Below, piece after piece: positions 1 through 9,131 of a DNA stretch of 56,198 bases. The number at the start of each line of letters is the position of its first letter. Position 1 is the first letter of the stretch. A model generated the notes under the pieces. It did no database searches and had not been told where the DNA came from. It saw only the letters and a list, made by a program, of their open reading frames with translations. Both the position numbers and the translations under genes were made by a program. Location: the NCBI GenBank assembly GCA_900751785.1, contig CAADSM010000107.1, positions 1-56,198 on the forward strand. The letters run 5' to 3'. This DNA comes from Lachnospiraceae bacterium. GTDB taxonomy: Bacteria > Bacillota > Clostridia > Lachnospirales > Lachnospiraceae.

Positions 1-1
1 A

Positions 2-2047
2 GGCGCGTACCAGATCGGAGCGTGGAAGGCGCTCAGGGAAGCCGGTGTGAAGATCGCCGCAGTGGCGGGGACTTCCGTGGGCGCGCTGAACGGGGCGCTC
101 ATCTGCATGGATGATGCAGAGAAGGCGGAGAAGATCTGGAGCGAGATGCAGTTCTCCCGTGTCATGTCAGTAGATGACGAATGGATGAAGCAGCTTTTCC
201 AGGGTGAGCAGAAGCTCGGAGATATCCTTACAGAGCTGAGGAAGATCCTCCGGGACGGCGGCGTGGACGTGGGGCCGCTCAGGAAGCTGATCCACGAGAA
301 TGTGGACGAAGAGAAGATCCGGAAATGTGGGAAAGAGTTCTGTATGGTGACGTTTTCGTTATCAGATATGAAGGAGCTGGAGCTGAGCATATCGGATATC
401 CCGGAAGGAAGGCTGGAGGATTTCCTCCTGGCAAGCGCATATCTTCTCGGCTTCAAGAATGAGCCCATGGAGGACGGCAAACGATATATCGACGGCGGAG
501 TCGTTAATAATGTTCCTGCGGACGTACTCGTGAAGCGGGGATACACGGATCTGATCGAGATACGTATCTACGGACCGGGCAGAGAGCCGAGAGTGCGGCT
601 GCCCGAGGACGGAGAGATATACAGGATCGGTCCCCGGGTAAAGCTGGGGAGCATCATCGAGTTTGAACGGGAGCGCAGCCGGCAGAACATGAAGATCGGA
701 TATTATGACGCGAAGAGGATGCTGTACGGGCTGGAAGGGATCATTTACTATATTGACCAGGAGCACTCCGACGAGTGGTATGAGCGGAGGATGCGGGAAA
801 TTACCGATATAGAGAAGGCAGAGCTCGCGTTCGTCCTCAAGATCGGACCGGGATATACGGATAAGGTGCTGTACATGGCGATGCTGGAAGCGGCTGCGAA
901 GCTGATGCGCGTGCCGAAATACTGTATCTATACAGTCGACGAGCTGAGAAAACTGGTCCGGGAGCGGTATGAACGGCTGGCAGACTTTGAGGAGATGGAA
1001 GGGCTGCCGGGATTCATGGATACATTTTATAAGATAGAGAGGGACAGAATGATGAATTTAAAAGGAAGGAATTTTTTGACGCTGAAGGATTTTACACCGG
1101 AAGAGATCACTTATCTGATCGATCTGTCGGCGGATGTGAAGGAGAAGAAGAAAAACGGCGTGCCGGTTGATCACTATAAAGGAAAGAATGTAGCGCTGAT
1201 CTTCGAGAAGGACAGCACAAGGACGCGCTGTGCATTCGAGGTGGCGGCCCACGATATGGGAATGGGCACAACATATCTCGGACCGACCGGCTCACAGATC
1301 GGCAAGAAGGAGAGCATCGAGGATACAGCCAGGGTGCTGGGAAGGATGTTTGACGGCATTGAGTACCGCGGCTTCGGGCAGGATATCGTGGAAGATCTGG
1401 CGAAGTACGCGGGAGTTCCGGTCTGGAACGGCCTGACGAACGAGTATCATCCGACTCAGATGCTGGCCGATATGCTGACGATCCGGGAGAATTTTGGAAA
1501 GCTGAAAGGGCTGAAGCTGGTATACATGGGAGATGCGCGCTATAACATGGGAAATTCTCTGATGGTGGCGTGCTCCAAGCTGGGGCTTGATTTCGTGGCG
1601 TGCACGACAGAGAAGTACTTCCCGAATGCGGAGCTCGTGGCACAGTGCCAGGAATATGCGAAGGAGTCCGGCGCGACGATCACTCTGACCGATGATGTGA
1701 AGGCAGGGACGAAGAATGCGGACGTCATCTATACAGACGTATGGGTATCCATGGGTGAGCCTGACGAAGTATGGGAGGAAAGGATCCGTGAGCTGACGCC
1801 GTACAAGGTGACGAAGGAAGTCATGGCGAATGCGAAGAAGGATGCGATCTTCCTGCACTGCCTGCCGGCGTTCCATGACCTGAAGACGAAGATCGGCAGA
1901 CAGATGGGCGAGCGCTTCGGCATCGAGGATATGGAAGTGACAGACGAGGTGTTCGAGTCTGAACAGTCGAAGGTATTTGATGAGGCGGAGAACAGGATGC
2001 ACACGATCAAGGCGGTCATGATGGCGACGCTGGGCGTGGAAGAATAG
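2..2047 (+). CDS. Patatin-like phospholipase fused in frame to ornithine carbamoyltransferase (5' partial)
   Basis: The reading frame is open from the first bases of the window to the stop at 2045-2047, so the start lies upstream. Codons before the first GTG (position 47) already encode a patatin-type glycine-rich stretch, [11 protein letters not shown]. The N-terminal part is a patatin-like phospholipase: a GTSVG nucleophile elbow at about 68-82 and the DGG dyad motif at about 490-500. The C-terminal part, from 1049, is a complete ornithine carbamoyltransferase. No stop codon separates them. Patatins hydrolyse acyl esters of lipids, whereas OTC makes citrulline in the cytosol, so the pairing makes no obvious metabolic sense. 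Either this is a real fusion polypeptide, or a patatin gene lost its stop and OTC is also made from its own internal start. The domains are clear; whether one or two proteins are made is inference. Confidence 0.75.
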   Translation, partial: GAYQIGAWKALREAGVKIAAVAGTSVGALNGALICMDDAEKAEKIWSEMQFSRVMSVDDEWMKQLFQGEQKLGDILTELRKILRDGGVDVGPLRKLIHENVDEEKIRKCGKEFCMVTFSLSDMKELELSISDIPEGRLEDFLLASAYLLGFKNEPMEDGKRYIDGGVVNNVPADVLVKRGYTDLIEIRIYGPGREPRVRLPEDGEIYRIGPRVKLGSIIEFERERSRQNMKIGYYDAKRMLYGLEGIIYYIDQEHSDEWYERRMREITDIEKAELAFVLKIGPGYTDKVLYMAMLEAAAKLMRVPKYCIYTVDELRKLVRERYERLADFEEMEGLPGFMDTFYKIERDRMMNLKGRNFLTLKDFTPEEITYLIDLSADVKEKKKNGVPVDHYKGKNVALIFEKDSTRTRCAFEVAAHDMGMGTTYLGPTGSQIGKKESIEDTARVLGRMFDGIEYRGFGQDIVEDLAKYAGVPVWNGLTNEYHPTQMLADMLTIRENFGKLKGLKLVYMGDARYNMGNSLMVACSKLGLDFVACTTEKYFPNAELVAQCQEYAKESGATITLTDDVKAGTKNADVIYTDVWVSMGEPDEVWEERIRELTPYKVTKEVMANAKKDAIFLHCLPAFHDLKTKIGRQMGERFGIEDMEVTDEVFESEQSKVFDEAENRMHTIKAVMMATLGVEE
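1049..2047 (+). CDS. argF: Ornithine carbamoyltransferase, catabolic or anabolic, possible internal start
   Basis: OTC transfers the carbamoyl group from carbamoyl phosphate to ornithine to give citrulline, either in arginine synthesis or, in reverse, in the arginine deiminase pathway. The carbamoyl-phosphate loop STRTR lies at about 1213-1227, followed by HPTQ and by the HCLP motif near 1857. From the ATG pair at 1049 and 1052 the protein is about 332 residues, the normal family length, and it begins [11 protein letters not shown], a typical OTC start. A GAGAGG-like ribosome binding site sits about 6 bases upstream of 1049, so separate translation is plausible. No arginine pathway neighbours are visible to say which direction it works in. 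A hairpin terminator follows at 2078. Confidence 0.85.
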   Translation: MMNLKGRNFLTLKDFTPEEITYLIDLSADVKEKKKNGVPVDHYKGKNVALIFEKDSTRTRCAFEVAAHDMGMGTTYLGPTGSQIGKKESIEDTARVLGRMFDGIEYRGFGQDIVEDLAKYAGVPVWNGLTNEYHPTQMLADMLTIRENFGKLKGLKLVYMGDARYNMGNSLMVACSKLGLDFVACTTEKYFPNAELVAQCQEYAKESGATITLTDDVKAGTKNADVIYTDVWVSMGEPDEVWEERIRELTPYKVTKEVMANAKKDAIFLHCLPAFHDLKTKIGRQMGERFGIEDMEVTDEVFESEQSKVFDEAENRMHTIKAVMMATLGVEE

Positions 2048-2077
2048 GAGATCTCCTGCGCGGAATCCTTTGAGATA

Positions 2078-2121
2078 AACTCTGCGGATGAGTCGGATAT
2101 GGCTTGCCCGCAGAGTTTTTT
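2078..2121 (+). terminator. Rho-independent terminator after argF
   Basis: The arms AACTCTGCGG (2078-2087) and CCGCAGAGTT (2108-2117) pair perfectly and run into a T tract ending at 2121. Confidence 0.85.
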
Positions 2122-2124
2122 GGG

Positions 2125-2153
2125 TTTACAAAATAACCGGCGTGAGGTAGTAT
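2125..2153 (+). promoter_or_regulatory. Likely promoter of the TetR-family gene
   Basis: TTTACA at 2125-2130 and TAGTAT at 2148-2153 are 17 bases apart, a sigma-A type arrangement just downstream of the argF terminator and upstream of the regulator gene at 2200. The -10 matches four of six consensus bases. Confidence 0.5.
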
Positions 2154-2199
2154 TATTTTCAGGATCAGACAGAACCATTAGCATAAGTGAGGTATTACG

Positions 2200-2742
2200 A
2201 TGAAGGAAGACATGAAAGCACTGATTGCCGAAACTTTCACCCAGCTGCTGGAAAAAGAGGACATAGATAAGATCACGGTCACGAAGCTGATCGGAGAATG
2301 CCACATTTCCCGGCAGACTTTTTATTATCATTTTCAGGATATCATGGATGTCCTGGAATGGACGTTCCGCCGGTCGACTGAGGAACTTGCGCAGAAGAGC
2401 CTGGAAGAGGAGAACGATATTGATGCGCTGAGAGTGTTTGCGTCTTTTATAAGAAAGAACAGGCTGAAGCTGGAGAAGCTGACCTATTCCAGGAGATGGA
2501 TACAGATCGAAGGGATGCTGGTGGAATCCGCGACTACATTTCTTGCAGAGATGGTGCGCAGCAGGGTGCCGGATATTGAGATCAGCTATGACGATCTGGA
2601 GATCATGCTGAGGTTTTATGCCGCCGGGATGGTCGGCGTGCTCCTTCAGTACGCGGGAAAACCGAATCTGAATGAAGAGAAAATGATCATCCAGATTGAA
2701 AGGATCATCACGGGAAAGATGTTCCCGGGAAGAGCGAAATAA
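2200..2742 (+). CDS. TetR/AcrR-family transcriptional regulator
   Basis: This is a 180-residue one-component regulator. Residues about 10-55 form a TetR helix-turn-helix: TVTKLIGECHISRQTFYYHF carries the usual recognition helix ending in TFYYHF. The rest is an all-helical ligand or dimer domain with no recognisable ligand motif. Family members usually repress neighbouring genes or their own promoter until a small molecule binds. The gene is monocistronic, with its own promoter-like site at 2125 and a shared bidirectional terminator at 2746 facing the convergent glycosyltransferase gene. The N-terminal layout resembles DhaS-like regulators with a short C-terminal domain. The target is unknown. 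Confidence 0.8.
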   Translation: MKEDMKALIAETFTQLLEKEDIDKITVTKLIGECHISRQTFYYHFQDIMDVLEWTFRRSTEELAQKSLEEENDIDALRVFASFIRKNRLKLEKLTYSRRWIQIEGMLVESATTFLAEMVRSRVPDIEISYDDLEIMLRFYAAGMVGVLLQYAGKPNLNEEKMIIQIERIITGKMFPGRAK

Positions 2743-2745
2743 GAG

Positions 2746-2780
2746 ACGGGAGTGGACATTCAGTATCCGCTCCCGTTTTT
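2746..2780. terminator. Bidirectional terminator between convergent genes
   Basis: ACGGGAGTGG (2746-2755) pairs with CCGCTCCCGT (2767-2776) with one wobble and is followed by T residues. The hairpin overlaps the last codons of the GT8 gene on the minus strand. Confidence 0.8.
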
Positions 2781-3614
2781 CCGTGTGAGCTCTTCATAGT
2801 GCTTGTACAGGAGCCCGAACCTGTGGATATATCCCTTCTGCCATGGCTTGGACCGCCCGCAGAAATGCAGGACGGCAGTATTCTGCATCACCCAGTCCAT
2901 GTCGCACATGCCGGCGCTTCTCAAGAGATAATTGTTATAGTTCCGCGCGTCATAGTTCCAGATCGAGTCGTCGATCTCCAGGGTGCGGGAGCCGTACACG
3001 GCGTTCAGGATGTCCTGATCCGGCAGCAGCAGCTCTTTTGCATGTTCCCTTACATATTCAAACAGTTCTTCCGCGCGGATCTCCTGCCTCGCCCTGTCAA
3101 GGTCGATCAGAAGGACGCCGGAGTTATAATAATTGTGGTCTGTCCCGAGACGGAGCTGGTTGATATTGTTCGCCAGCTCCGTCTTTCCCGTGTGTGCGGC
3201 AGCCGCGAAGAGGTGTCCCTGCATGTCAGTCTCCCAGAGCGGGCGCAGGGAATTGATGACCAGGATGTCCGGGTCAAGGTAAAGGATGCGGTGCAGGCGC
3301 TCCGGCAGGAACTGCCCTGACAGGAGGCGGTAATACATCTCGCGGGGGTATTGGCTGCTGACCGGTGCGTCGGTAAAAGCGGAGCCATCGATCTCGATCG
3401 GGTAAAAACCGAAACCGAAAGCCTGGCACTGTCTGCTGACCGGGGCCAGCACTTCCTCTGGGATGCCGCTGTGCATCAGCCAGATGTCCAGCTGTTCCCC
3501 CGGCTGATTGATATGGAGCGAAGTGATGAGCACCTGCAGCCGGGGAAGGTAGTTCTGATTGAGTGTTGTAAGGATCTGGATCCTGTACGGTAAAAGTTTC
3601 TGGTTCTGTTCCAT
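2760..3614 (-). CDS. Glycosyltransferase family 8 protein
   Basis: A 284-residue cytosolic GT-A fold glycosyltransferase of the GT8 type, which uses UDP-glucose or UDP-galactose and retains anomeric configuration. The metal-binding DXD motif is DPD within ILYLDPDILV, followed by YYNSGVLLIDL, typical of GT8, and a C-terminal HFCGRSKPW that matches the family H-x-x-G-x-x-K-P-W motif. No transmembrane segment is seen. The ATG at 3614 has an AGAGGA ribosome binding site about 9 bases upstream on the minus strand. It stands alone, convergent with the TetR gene. GT8 enzymes in Gram-positives often decorate lipopolysaccharide-like or wall polymers or serine-rich proteins; the acceptor here is unknown. 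Confidence 0.85.
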   Translation of the reverse strand: MEQNQKLLPYRIQILTTLNQNYLPRLQVLITSLHINQPGEQLDIWLMHSGIPEEVLAPVSRQCQAFGFGFYPIEIDGSAFTDAPVSSQYPREMYYRLLSGQFLPERLHRILYLDPDILVINSLRPLWETDMQGHLFAAAAHTGKTELANNINQLRLGTDHNYYNSGVLLIDLDRARQEIRAEELFEYVREHAKELLLPDQDILNAVYGSRTLEIDDSIWNYDARNYNNYLLRSAGMCDMDWVMQNTAVLHFCGRSKPWQKGYIHRFGLLYKHYEELTRKNGSGY

Positions 3615-3739
3615 GGCGGTTTTGTCCTCTTTCTTATTTCTTTATGTCTCGGTAATTTCAATATAGCGGAAGCCCTTCCGGTCCGCCACTTATAATTTTT
3701 ATCCTCTGTCTTTACAAAAAAAAGAATTTGTCAGTCTTC

Positions 3740-3763
3740 TTTACAAATTTGCGAATTTGTAAA
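3740..3763. promoter_or_regulatory. Perfect AT-rich palindrome upstream of the ftsH operon
   Basis: TTTACAAATT (3740-3749) and AATTTGTAAA (3754-3763) form 10-bp arms around TGCG. No T tract suited to termination follows in the direction of the ftsH operon, and the site lies in the divergent region between the GT8 gene and the operon. It therefore looks like an operator for a dimeric regulator. The regulator is not identified. Confidence 0.5.
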
Positions 3764-3850
3764 TACAAAACGAAAAAATTGAGAGTCGCAATCTGAATTT
3801 GCATCTGTTATAAAAAATGTAGGATCGATAAGAAAGGAGGACGATTCTGA

Positions 3851-4378
3851 ATGGATATTGACGGAAGTGTATTTGCCTTTAAGTTATATGAAATGGAAGA
3901 ACAATACGGCAAACTGCAGTGCAGGGTCAGGATCTGTGAGGAAGGCAGCAGGGATAAGATCCATTCGGAGCTCAAGAGGGCCGAGGATGAATATGAAGAA
4001 AGCACGATGCTGCTGAGAGAGAAAGCGAAGTCGTGCAGGTCCCGCGCCGTTGCAAAGCTGTCGCAGGCCCAGCTTGACTACAGGCAGAAGGTCGAAGAGC
4101 TGAAGAAACAGATCAAAGATGACCTCCACTCGGAAGACAGCAGCGCGGAGGACGATGAGAGAGAAGCAGGAATGCTGTATGCGGAGTTTGCCATGGACTT
4201 TGCCACACTCGCCATGCAGCAGGCGCTGATCTCGGTCCTGAATGCTCTGGACAAAGAGAAAAAAGCAGAGACGGCGGCCACAGAGGACGGGCGGAGAGAG
4301 CAGGAGGCGGATCCGCCCGGTTTGAAAGAGAAAGAAGCAGTATATATGGAAGGAGAGAATGAAGAATGCAGGAAATAA
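3851..4378 (+). CDS. Hypothetical charged coiled-coil protein, first gene of the ftsH operon
   Basis: I do not recognise a family for this 175-residue protein. It has no signal peptide or membrane helix. Residues about 35-100 are rich in Glu, Lys, Arg and Gln with heptad-like spacing (for example KRAEDEYEES and KVEELKKQIKDDL) and are likely a coiled coil. Residues about 108-130 form a Met- and Ala-rich helix (FAMDFATLAMQQ), and the tail is acidic and probably disordered. A strong AAAGGAGG site precedes the ATG at 3851. Its last 13 bases overlap the start of ftsH, so the two are translationally coupled. That suggests an adaptor or substrate link to the protease, but this is inference from position only. 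Confidence 0.65.
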   Translation: MDIDGSVFAFKLYEMEEQYGKLQCRVRICEEGSRDKIHSELKRAEDEYEESTMLLREKAKSCRSRAVAKLSQAQLDYRQKVEELKKQIKDDLHSEDSSAEDDEREAGMLYAEFAMDFATLAMQQALISVLNALDKEKKAETAATEDGRREQEADPPGLKEKEAVYMEGENEECRK

Positions 4379-6189
4379 AGAAGCCGAGAAAACCTTTGAT
4401 CTATTATTACGTGATCGTACTTGCGGTGCTGCTCCTGTTTAACTTCCTGATCATGCCGTGGGCAGCGGAGCGGCGGATCCGGGAGGTCGGTTATGAGACA
4501 TTCATGGAAATGACGGAGAGCAGGGACATCGGAAAGGTTGAGATCGACCAGAGTGACAATGAGATCCTTTTTACCAATAAAGACGGAGACCAGATCTACA
4601 AGACTGGTATGGTGGAGGATGCGGATCTGACACAGAGGCTGTACGAATCGGGAGCAAAGTTCTCGGGACAGATACTGGAACAGACCTCTCCTGTGCTGAC
4701 ATTCCTTTTGTACTGGATCCTGCCGATCCTGATCTTCGTGGGCATCGGACAGTACATGTCCAGGAAGCTGATGAACAAGGCGAGCGGCGGACCTGATTCC
4801 ATGATCTTCGGAATGGGGAAGAGCAATGCCAAGGTCTATGTGAAATCCTCGGAAGGAATTAAGTTTTCCGATGTGGCAGGCGAAGACGAGGCGAAGGAAA
4901 ACCTCTCAGAGATCGTGGATTATCTCCACAACCCGGCGAAATATAAAGAAATCGGCGCATCCATGCCGAAGGGCATCCTTCTGGTAGGACCTCCCGGAAC
5001 CGGTAAGACGATGCTGGCAAAGGCTGTGGCAGGAGAATCCAACGTACCGTTCTTCTCTATGTCAGGATCTGAATTTGTCGAGATGTTCGTAGGAATGGGC
5101 GCATCAAAGGTGCGTGATCTGTTCAGGCAGGCAAAAGAAAAAGCGCCCTGTATCGTGTTCATCGATGAGATCGACGCCATCGGACAGAAGCGTGACGGAC
5201 GTGTCGGTGGAAATGACGAGCGGGAGCAGACACTGAACCAGCTGCTCACGGAGATGGACGGATTCGAGACGAACAACGGCGTCATCATCCTGGCGGCGAC
5301 CAACCGCCCCGAGTCGCTGGACCCGGCGCTTACCAGACCGGGACGTTTCGACCGGAGAGTGCCTGTGGAGCTGCCTGACCTGAAAGGACGTGAAGAGATT
5401 CTGAAGGTCCATGCGAAGAAAGTGAAACTGGATCAGAGCGTAGACTTTGCCGAGATCGCCCGTATGGCATCTGGAGCATCCGGCGCAGAGCTGGCGAACA
5501 TCGTCAATGAGGCGGCGCTCCGCGCGGTCAGGGAGAACCGGCGTTATGTCACGCAGGCAGACCTGGAGGAAAGCATCGAGGTAGTCATCGCCGGGTATCA
5601 GAAGAAGAACGCCATTCTTACAGATTACGAGAAGAAGGTGGTTGCCTACCATGAGATCGGGCACGCGCTCGTGGCGGCGAAACAGAGCAATTCTGCTCCG
5701 GTGCAGAAGATCACCATCGTTCCCCGTACATCCGGCGCTCTCGGCTATACCATGCAGGTGGATGAGGGCAATCACTACCTGATGAGCAAGGAAGAGCTGG
5801 AAAATAAGATAGCCACGCTGACCGGAGGACGTGCGGCGGAAGAACTGATATTCAATTCAGCGTCTACGGGTGCTTCCAATGATATCGAGCAGGCGACCAA
5901 GCTTGCCCGGGCGATGATCACCCGGTACGGAATGAGCGAGGATTTTGACATGGTTGCCATGGAGACTGTGACAAATCAGTATTTGGGCGGGGATACCTCC
6001 TTAAGCTGCTCGGCTGAGACGCAGGCAGAGATCGACCGTCAGGTGGTTGAGCTGGTGAAGAAGCAGCACAGGAAGGCGGATCAGATCCTTGCAGACAACA
6101 GGGAGAAGCTGGATGAGCTGGCGGCTTACCTTTATGAGAAAGAGACGATCACGGGCGAAGAATTTATGAATATCTTAAACGCGGCGTGA
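4366..6189 (+). CDS. ftsH: ATP-dependent zinc metalloprotease FtsH
   Basis: FtsH is a hexameric membrane-anchored AAA+ protease that pulls out and degrades membrane and short-lived cytosolic proteins. The 607-residue protein has two N-terminal transmembrane segments (about 11-30 and 108-129) flanking a short extracytoplasmic domain. The AAA module follows, with Walker A GPPGTGKT at 208-215, Walker B IVFIDEID, and an Arg-finger region around [11 protein letters not shown]. The M41 peptidase domain has zinc ligands in HEIGH (His429, Glu430, His433); the usual form is HEAGH, and the Ile does not affect the ligands. It overlaps the preceding coiled-coil gene and is followed after 60 bases by a radical SAM gene, so the three probably form one operon. 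This is not the common tilS-hpt-ftsH context. Confidence 0.95.
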   Translation: MQEIKKPRKPLIYYYVIVLAVLLLFNFLIMPWAAERRIREVGYETFMEMTESRDIGKVEIDQSDNEILFTNKDGDQIYKTGMVEDADLTQRLYESGAKFSGQILEQTSPVLTFLLYWILPILIFVGIGQYMSRKLMNKASGGPDSMIFGMGKSNAKVYVKSSEGIKFSDVAGEDEAKENLSEIVDYLHNPAKYKEIGASMPKGILLVGPPGTGKTMLAKAVAGESNVPFFSMSGSEFVEMFVGMGASKVRDLFRQAKEKAPCIVFIDEIDAIGQKRDGRVGGNDEREQTLNQLLTEMDGFETNNGVIILAATNRPESLDPALTRPGRFDRRVPVELPDLKGREEILKVHAKKVKLDQSVDFAEIARMASGASGAELANIVNEAALRAVRENRRYVTQADLEESIEVVIAGYQKKNAILTDYEKKVVAYHEIGHALVAAKQSNSAPVQKITIVPRTSGALGYTMQVDEGNHYLMSKEELENKIATLTGGRAAEELIFNSASTGASNDIEQATKLARAMITRYGMSEDFDMVAMETVTNQYLGGDTSLSCSAETQAEIDRQVVELVKKQHRKADQILADNREKLDELAAYLYEKETITGEEFMNILNAA

Positions 6190-6249
6190 TAAAACATACT
6201 GGACAGCAATAGAATCAATACAGAAGAAAAACGAAAGGCGGAATTACAA

Positions 6250-7590
6250 ATGGGAAAGACAATCAGAGAAACAATGCAGGAATTTACAGTAAACCAGGCG
6301 CTGAAATATCTGGAGGGAAATCCGGAAGAGAATATACCGAAACTGATGGCATGGGTGGACCGGCTGATGCCGAAGGACTGGTATGTGAGCCAGAGAAATG
6401 CGATCCGCGGGGCGATCGAGAGGAAGGACAACTGGTATCAGTTAATCTTGAGGCTTTATGAGCTGGATCCGGGCGTGCGCAGGGTGTTCTTCCAGAACTT
6501 CATCACGAACGCCAGCCTGAAGGGAAGCGCGACGCAGGATGAGATGTCAAAGAAATATAACTGCAATATCCCCTGGGCGATCCTTCTCGACCCGACGACA
6601 GCGTGTAACTTAAACTGCACGGGATGCTGGGCGGCAGAATACGGACATCAGTTTAACTTAAGCCTTGAGGATATTGATTCTATCGTGTGTCAGGGCAAAG
6701 AGCTTGGAACCTATATGTATATCTACACCGGCGGCGAGCCCACAGTCCGCAAGAAAGATATCTTTAAGATCTGCGAGATGCATCCGGACTGCGAGTTCCT
6801 TGCATTTACGAATGGAACGATGATCGATGAAGAGTTCTGTCAGGAAATGCTCCGGGTGAAGAACTTTGTCCCGGCGATCAGCCTGGAGGGATTCGAGAAG
6901 GCCAACGACGGACGGCGCGGGGACGGCGTATACCACAAAGTACGCCATGCGATGGAGCTGATGAAAGAGCATAAGCTGCCGTTTGGTATTTCCGTATGCT
7001 ACACCAGTCAGAACTTCGAGGACGTGAGTAGCGAAGAGTTCTATGACATGATGATCGAGAGCGGCGCCCTGTTCGTGTGGTATTTCCACTATATGCCGGT
7101 AGGACACAGCGCTGTGACAGAGCTGCTCCCGACTCCGGAACAGAGGGAAGAGATGTATTACCGCATCCGTCAGTTCCGTAAGACAAAGCCGATCTTCGGC
7201 ATGGACTTCCAGAACGATGGAGAGTATGTAGGCGGATGTATCGCGGGAGGCAGGAGATATCTGCACATCAATGCAAAAGGCGACGTGGAACCGTGTGTGT
7301 TCATCCACTACTCGAATGTAAATATCCATGACGTCTCACTGCTGGATGCGCTGAGGAGCCCGATTTTCCAGGCATACCATGACAATCAGCCGTTCAATGA
7401 GAACCATCTGCGTCCATGCCCGATGCTGGAGAATCCGGAGAGGCTGAGAGAGCTGGTCAAAGAGACCGGAGCTGTGAATACAGATTATCAGGATCCGGAG
7501 AGCGTGGATGATCTCTGCGACCGGTGCGAGCCGTATGCAGAGAATTGGAAACCGACGGCGGAGAAGCTGTGGGAGAAGAGCCATTCATAA
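6250..7590 (+). CDS. Radical SAM protein with SPASM-like C-terminal cysteine region
   Basis: The 446-residue protein has the radical SAM cluster motif CNLNCTGC (Cys119, Cys123, Cys126), binding a 4Fe-4S cluster that cleaves S-adenosylmethionine. GGEPTVRKKDI supplies the SAM-binding GGE. After the barrel, more cysteines occur (GGCIAGG, VEPCVFIHYSN, LRPCPML, DDLCDRCEPY), resembling an auxiliary-cluster SPASM or twitch region as in peptide- or protein-modifying enzymes. The first 100 residues form a helical extension (TVNQALKYLEGNPEENIPKL). No precursor peptide gene is visible nearby. It is 60 bases downstream of ftsH and ends before a strong hairpin at 7648. The substrate is unknown. Confidence 0.85.
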   Translation: MGKTIRETMQEFTVNQALKYLEGNPEENIPKLMAWVDRLMPKDWYVSQRNAIRGAIERKDNWYQLILRLYELDPGVRRVFFQNFITNASLKGSATQDEMSKKYNCNIPWAILLDPTTACNLNCTGCWAAEYGHQFNLSLEDIDSIVCQGKELGTYMYIYTGGEPTVRKKDIFKICEMHPDCEFLAFTNGTMIDEEFCQEMLRVKNFVPAISLEGFEKANDGRRGDGVYHKVRHAMELMKEHKLPFGISVCYTSQNFEDVSSEEFYDMMIESGALFVWYFHYMPVGHSAVTELLPTPEQREEMYYRIRQFRKTKPIFGMDFQNDGEYVGGCIAGGRRYLHINAKGDVEPCVFIHYSNVNIHDVSLLDALRSPIFQAYHDNQPFNENHLRPCPMLENPERLRELVKETGAVNTDYQDPESVDDLCDRCEPYAENWKPTAEKLWEKSHS

Positions 7591-7647
7591 GAAGGACGAT
7601 GCCCAAAGAACCATTGATAATAAGCAGTTCATAATCTGAAAAGCAGA

Positions 7648-7698
7648 GGGGCTGCGCTCCGGCTGAATCCATTCGATTCAGTCCGGGCGCAGCCCCCC
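7648..7698. terminator. Strong hairpin terminator after the radical SAM gene
   Basis: GGGGCTGCGC-type and GCGCAGCCCC arms, extended inward by CTGAAT/ATTCAG, close a long stem ending in CCTTCTT. It separates the ftsH operon from the minus-strand surface-protein remnant and may serve both strands. Confidence 0.75.
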
Positions 7699-7735
7699 TT
7701 CTTATCCATTCAGTTGTTATGAAAAATAGTTGTTC

Positions 7736-7936
7736 TTATTCTGCAGTTTTTTTGTTTTTCACTGCGATCAGCACAGCAGCCAATGCTGTGAGGATCCATG
7801 CGGTCCAGAGCCATGCGGCGCTGCTGTCGCCTGTCTGTGGTACATTCTGATCTGCGCCGGATGCATTCTGCCCCGGATCTGCAGGTTTATTTCCGCCGCC
7901 TCCGGACGTGCTGTCATCCGGGTTCCCCGGCTGTCT
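7736..7936 (-). pseudogene. C-terminal remnant of a sortase-anchored surface protein
   Basis: Read on the minus strand, the stretch encodes about 66 residues. There is a low-complexity Gly/Pro/Asp/Asn linker (GNPDDSTSGGGNKPADPG), then a VPQTGD sorting signal, a hydrophobic segment (WLWTAWILTALAAVLIAV) and a basic tail KNKKTAE before TAA at 7736-7738. That is exactly the cell-wall anchor of a large surface protein, but no body precedes it. Just 4 bases upstream lies the stop codon of the AraC gene. The rest of the protein has been lost by deletion. Its PQTGD motif differs from the KTGD motif of the four intact surface proteins in the window. It is too short for an ordinary gene and has no start. 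Confidence 0.75.
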
Positions 7937-7940
7937 TCCT

Positions 7941-8789
7941 TCAGCGCTGCAGAAACATTTTTCGGTAATTTGACGGCGTCATCCCGATGATCTGAAAGAA
8001 CAGCTTGGAGAAGTGCTGAGAATCTTTAATACCTACTTTACCTGCAATTTCTGTCAGCGTGAGATCGGTATGCTCCATCAGAAAAATAGCGCGGTTAATC
8101 CTATATATATTGATGTAGTTTCCCAATGAGACATTCATATAACGTGAAAACAATCTTCCTAAATACCTCGACGAAATATGCAGTTCATCTGCAATATCTT
8201 GGAGAAGGATTTTATTTTTATAATTTTGTTCAATATAGTCGAGAACAAAAGAAATATAGTTTTCCTGGTATGCTGGCTGAGATGTGGCAGACTCCTCTCC
8301 GTCGCAGGAATTCAGAATCTGCAGAAGCATGCAGAGAAGCAGCGCGTTGATACTTGAAGCAGGGGTTCCCGATCCATAGAGATGGATTATTTTTGCAACT
8401 ATTTCTTCAAGTTCTCGAGTTGATGTCTGTCTGTAATAGGACTGACAGGAGAATAAAAGTGCGTGGATCAAATTAACGGAAGTATCTTCTTTCGGAATGA
8501 TCCTGGTAAACAGATCTGGAATAAAATGGATATGGTAAAAGGTACATTCTCATTCGGTGGGAAGATAGAAAGAGTGCACTACATTTGGAAAAATCATAAC
8601 AAAATCGTCTTTGTCACAGTAAATGGTACTGCTGCCAATGTCCATGGCGCAGCGTCCTGAACGGATCAGATAAATCTCCATACTGGTATGCAGATGTTTT
8701 CTGAAATAGTAATGATTGTTCCTGTATTGGATTGCCGCACCGGATATAGAATTCGTGCAAAAAGGAATATAAGCGGATTTGTTGTTCAT
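7941..8789 (-). pseudogene. AraC-family regulator interrupted by an in-frame TGA
   Basis: A paralogue of the AraC regulator at 30208-31065, read through a single in-frame TGA at 8550-8552. On the minus strand the frame gives HSFYLPTE, stop, then ECTFYHIHFIPDLF, matching HSFYLSGSSDCTFIHVHFNP of the paralogue without any shift. The N-terminal cupin-like sensor (HLHTSMEIYLIRSG, IFPNVVHSFY) is cut from a C-terminal part that keeps both helix-turn-helix motifs (LLQDIADELHISSRYLGRLF and LTEIAGKVGIKDSQHFSKLF). The ATG at 8789 follows AAGGAGG; the upstream TTG is not needed. The intact form would activate the divergent glycan genes. Reinitiation at an internal ATG near 8471 could still yield a DNA-binding fragment. 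A base error in the sequence cannot be excluded. Confidence 0.8.
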
Positions 8790-9131
8790 AGATAATAGAC
8801 CTCCTTTCAAGAGATATTTTGCTTATTTTTAGTTCTAATTATTATAAAACCAGTTATTCGGGAAGTAAACAGATTGTTCCTGATTATACACAATATGGAT
8901 GAAAGTGTGACGATATAGACAAGAAGTAAAAATGTAGAAGGCGTATAATTAAAAAAAGGAGAATAGTAGTTATAATAACGAAAAAAATAATAAAAAAACA
9001 GTAATATTTATAAGTAATACCATACGATTGTGATTATTTTGGCAAAAGCGCCGTTATTTTTGACAAGCGCTGAAATGAAATATTTCGTAGTACTACTCCT
9101 AAGAAACGAAAGAAAGTGTGAATAAAACAAG
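8790..9131. promoter_or_regulatory. Divergent regulatory region between AraC and the glycan locus
   Basis: This AT-rich 340-base region holds a minus-strand promoter for AraC: TTTACT and TATAAT with 17 bases between them, read from 8869 down to 8841. On the plus strand TTGACA at 9060-9065 is followed 15 bases later by TATTTC, a weak candidate promoter for the chaperone gene at 9132. The decamer GAAAGTGTGA occurs twice, near 8901 and 9112, and could be an activator half-site or chance. The ribosome binding site before 9132 is poor. Confidence 0.55.

Noticed and set aside
8550..8552. TGA as a recoded (selenocysteine or tryptophan) codon
   Set aside because: The paralogue has no Cys or Trp at this place, no SECIS-like hairpin is evident, and other genes here use TGA as a stop.
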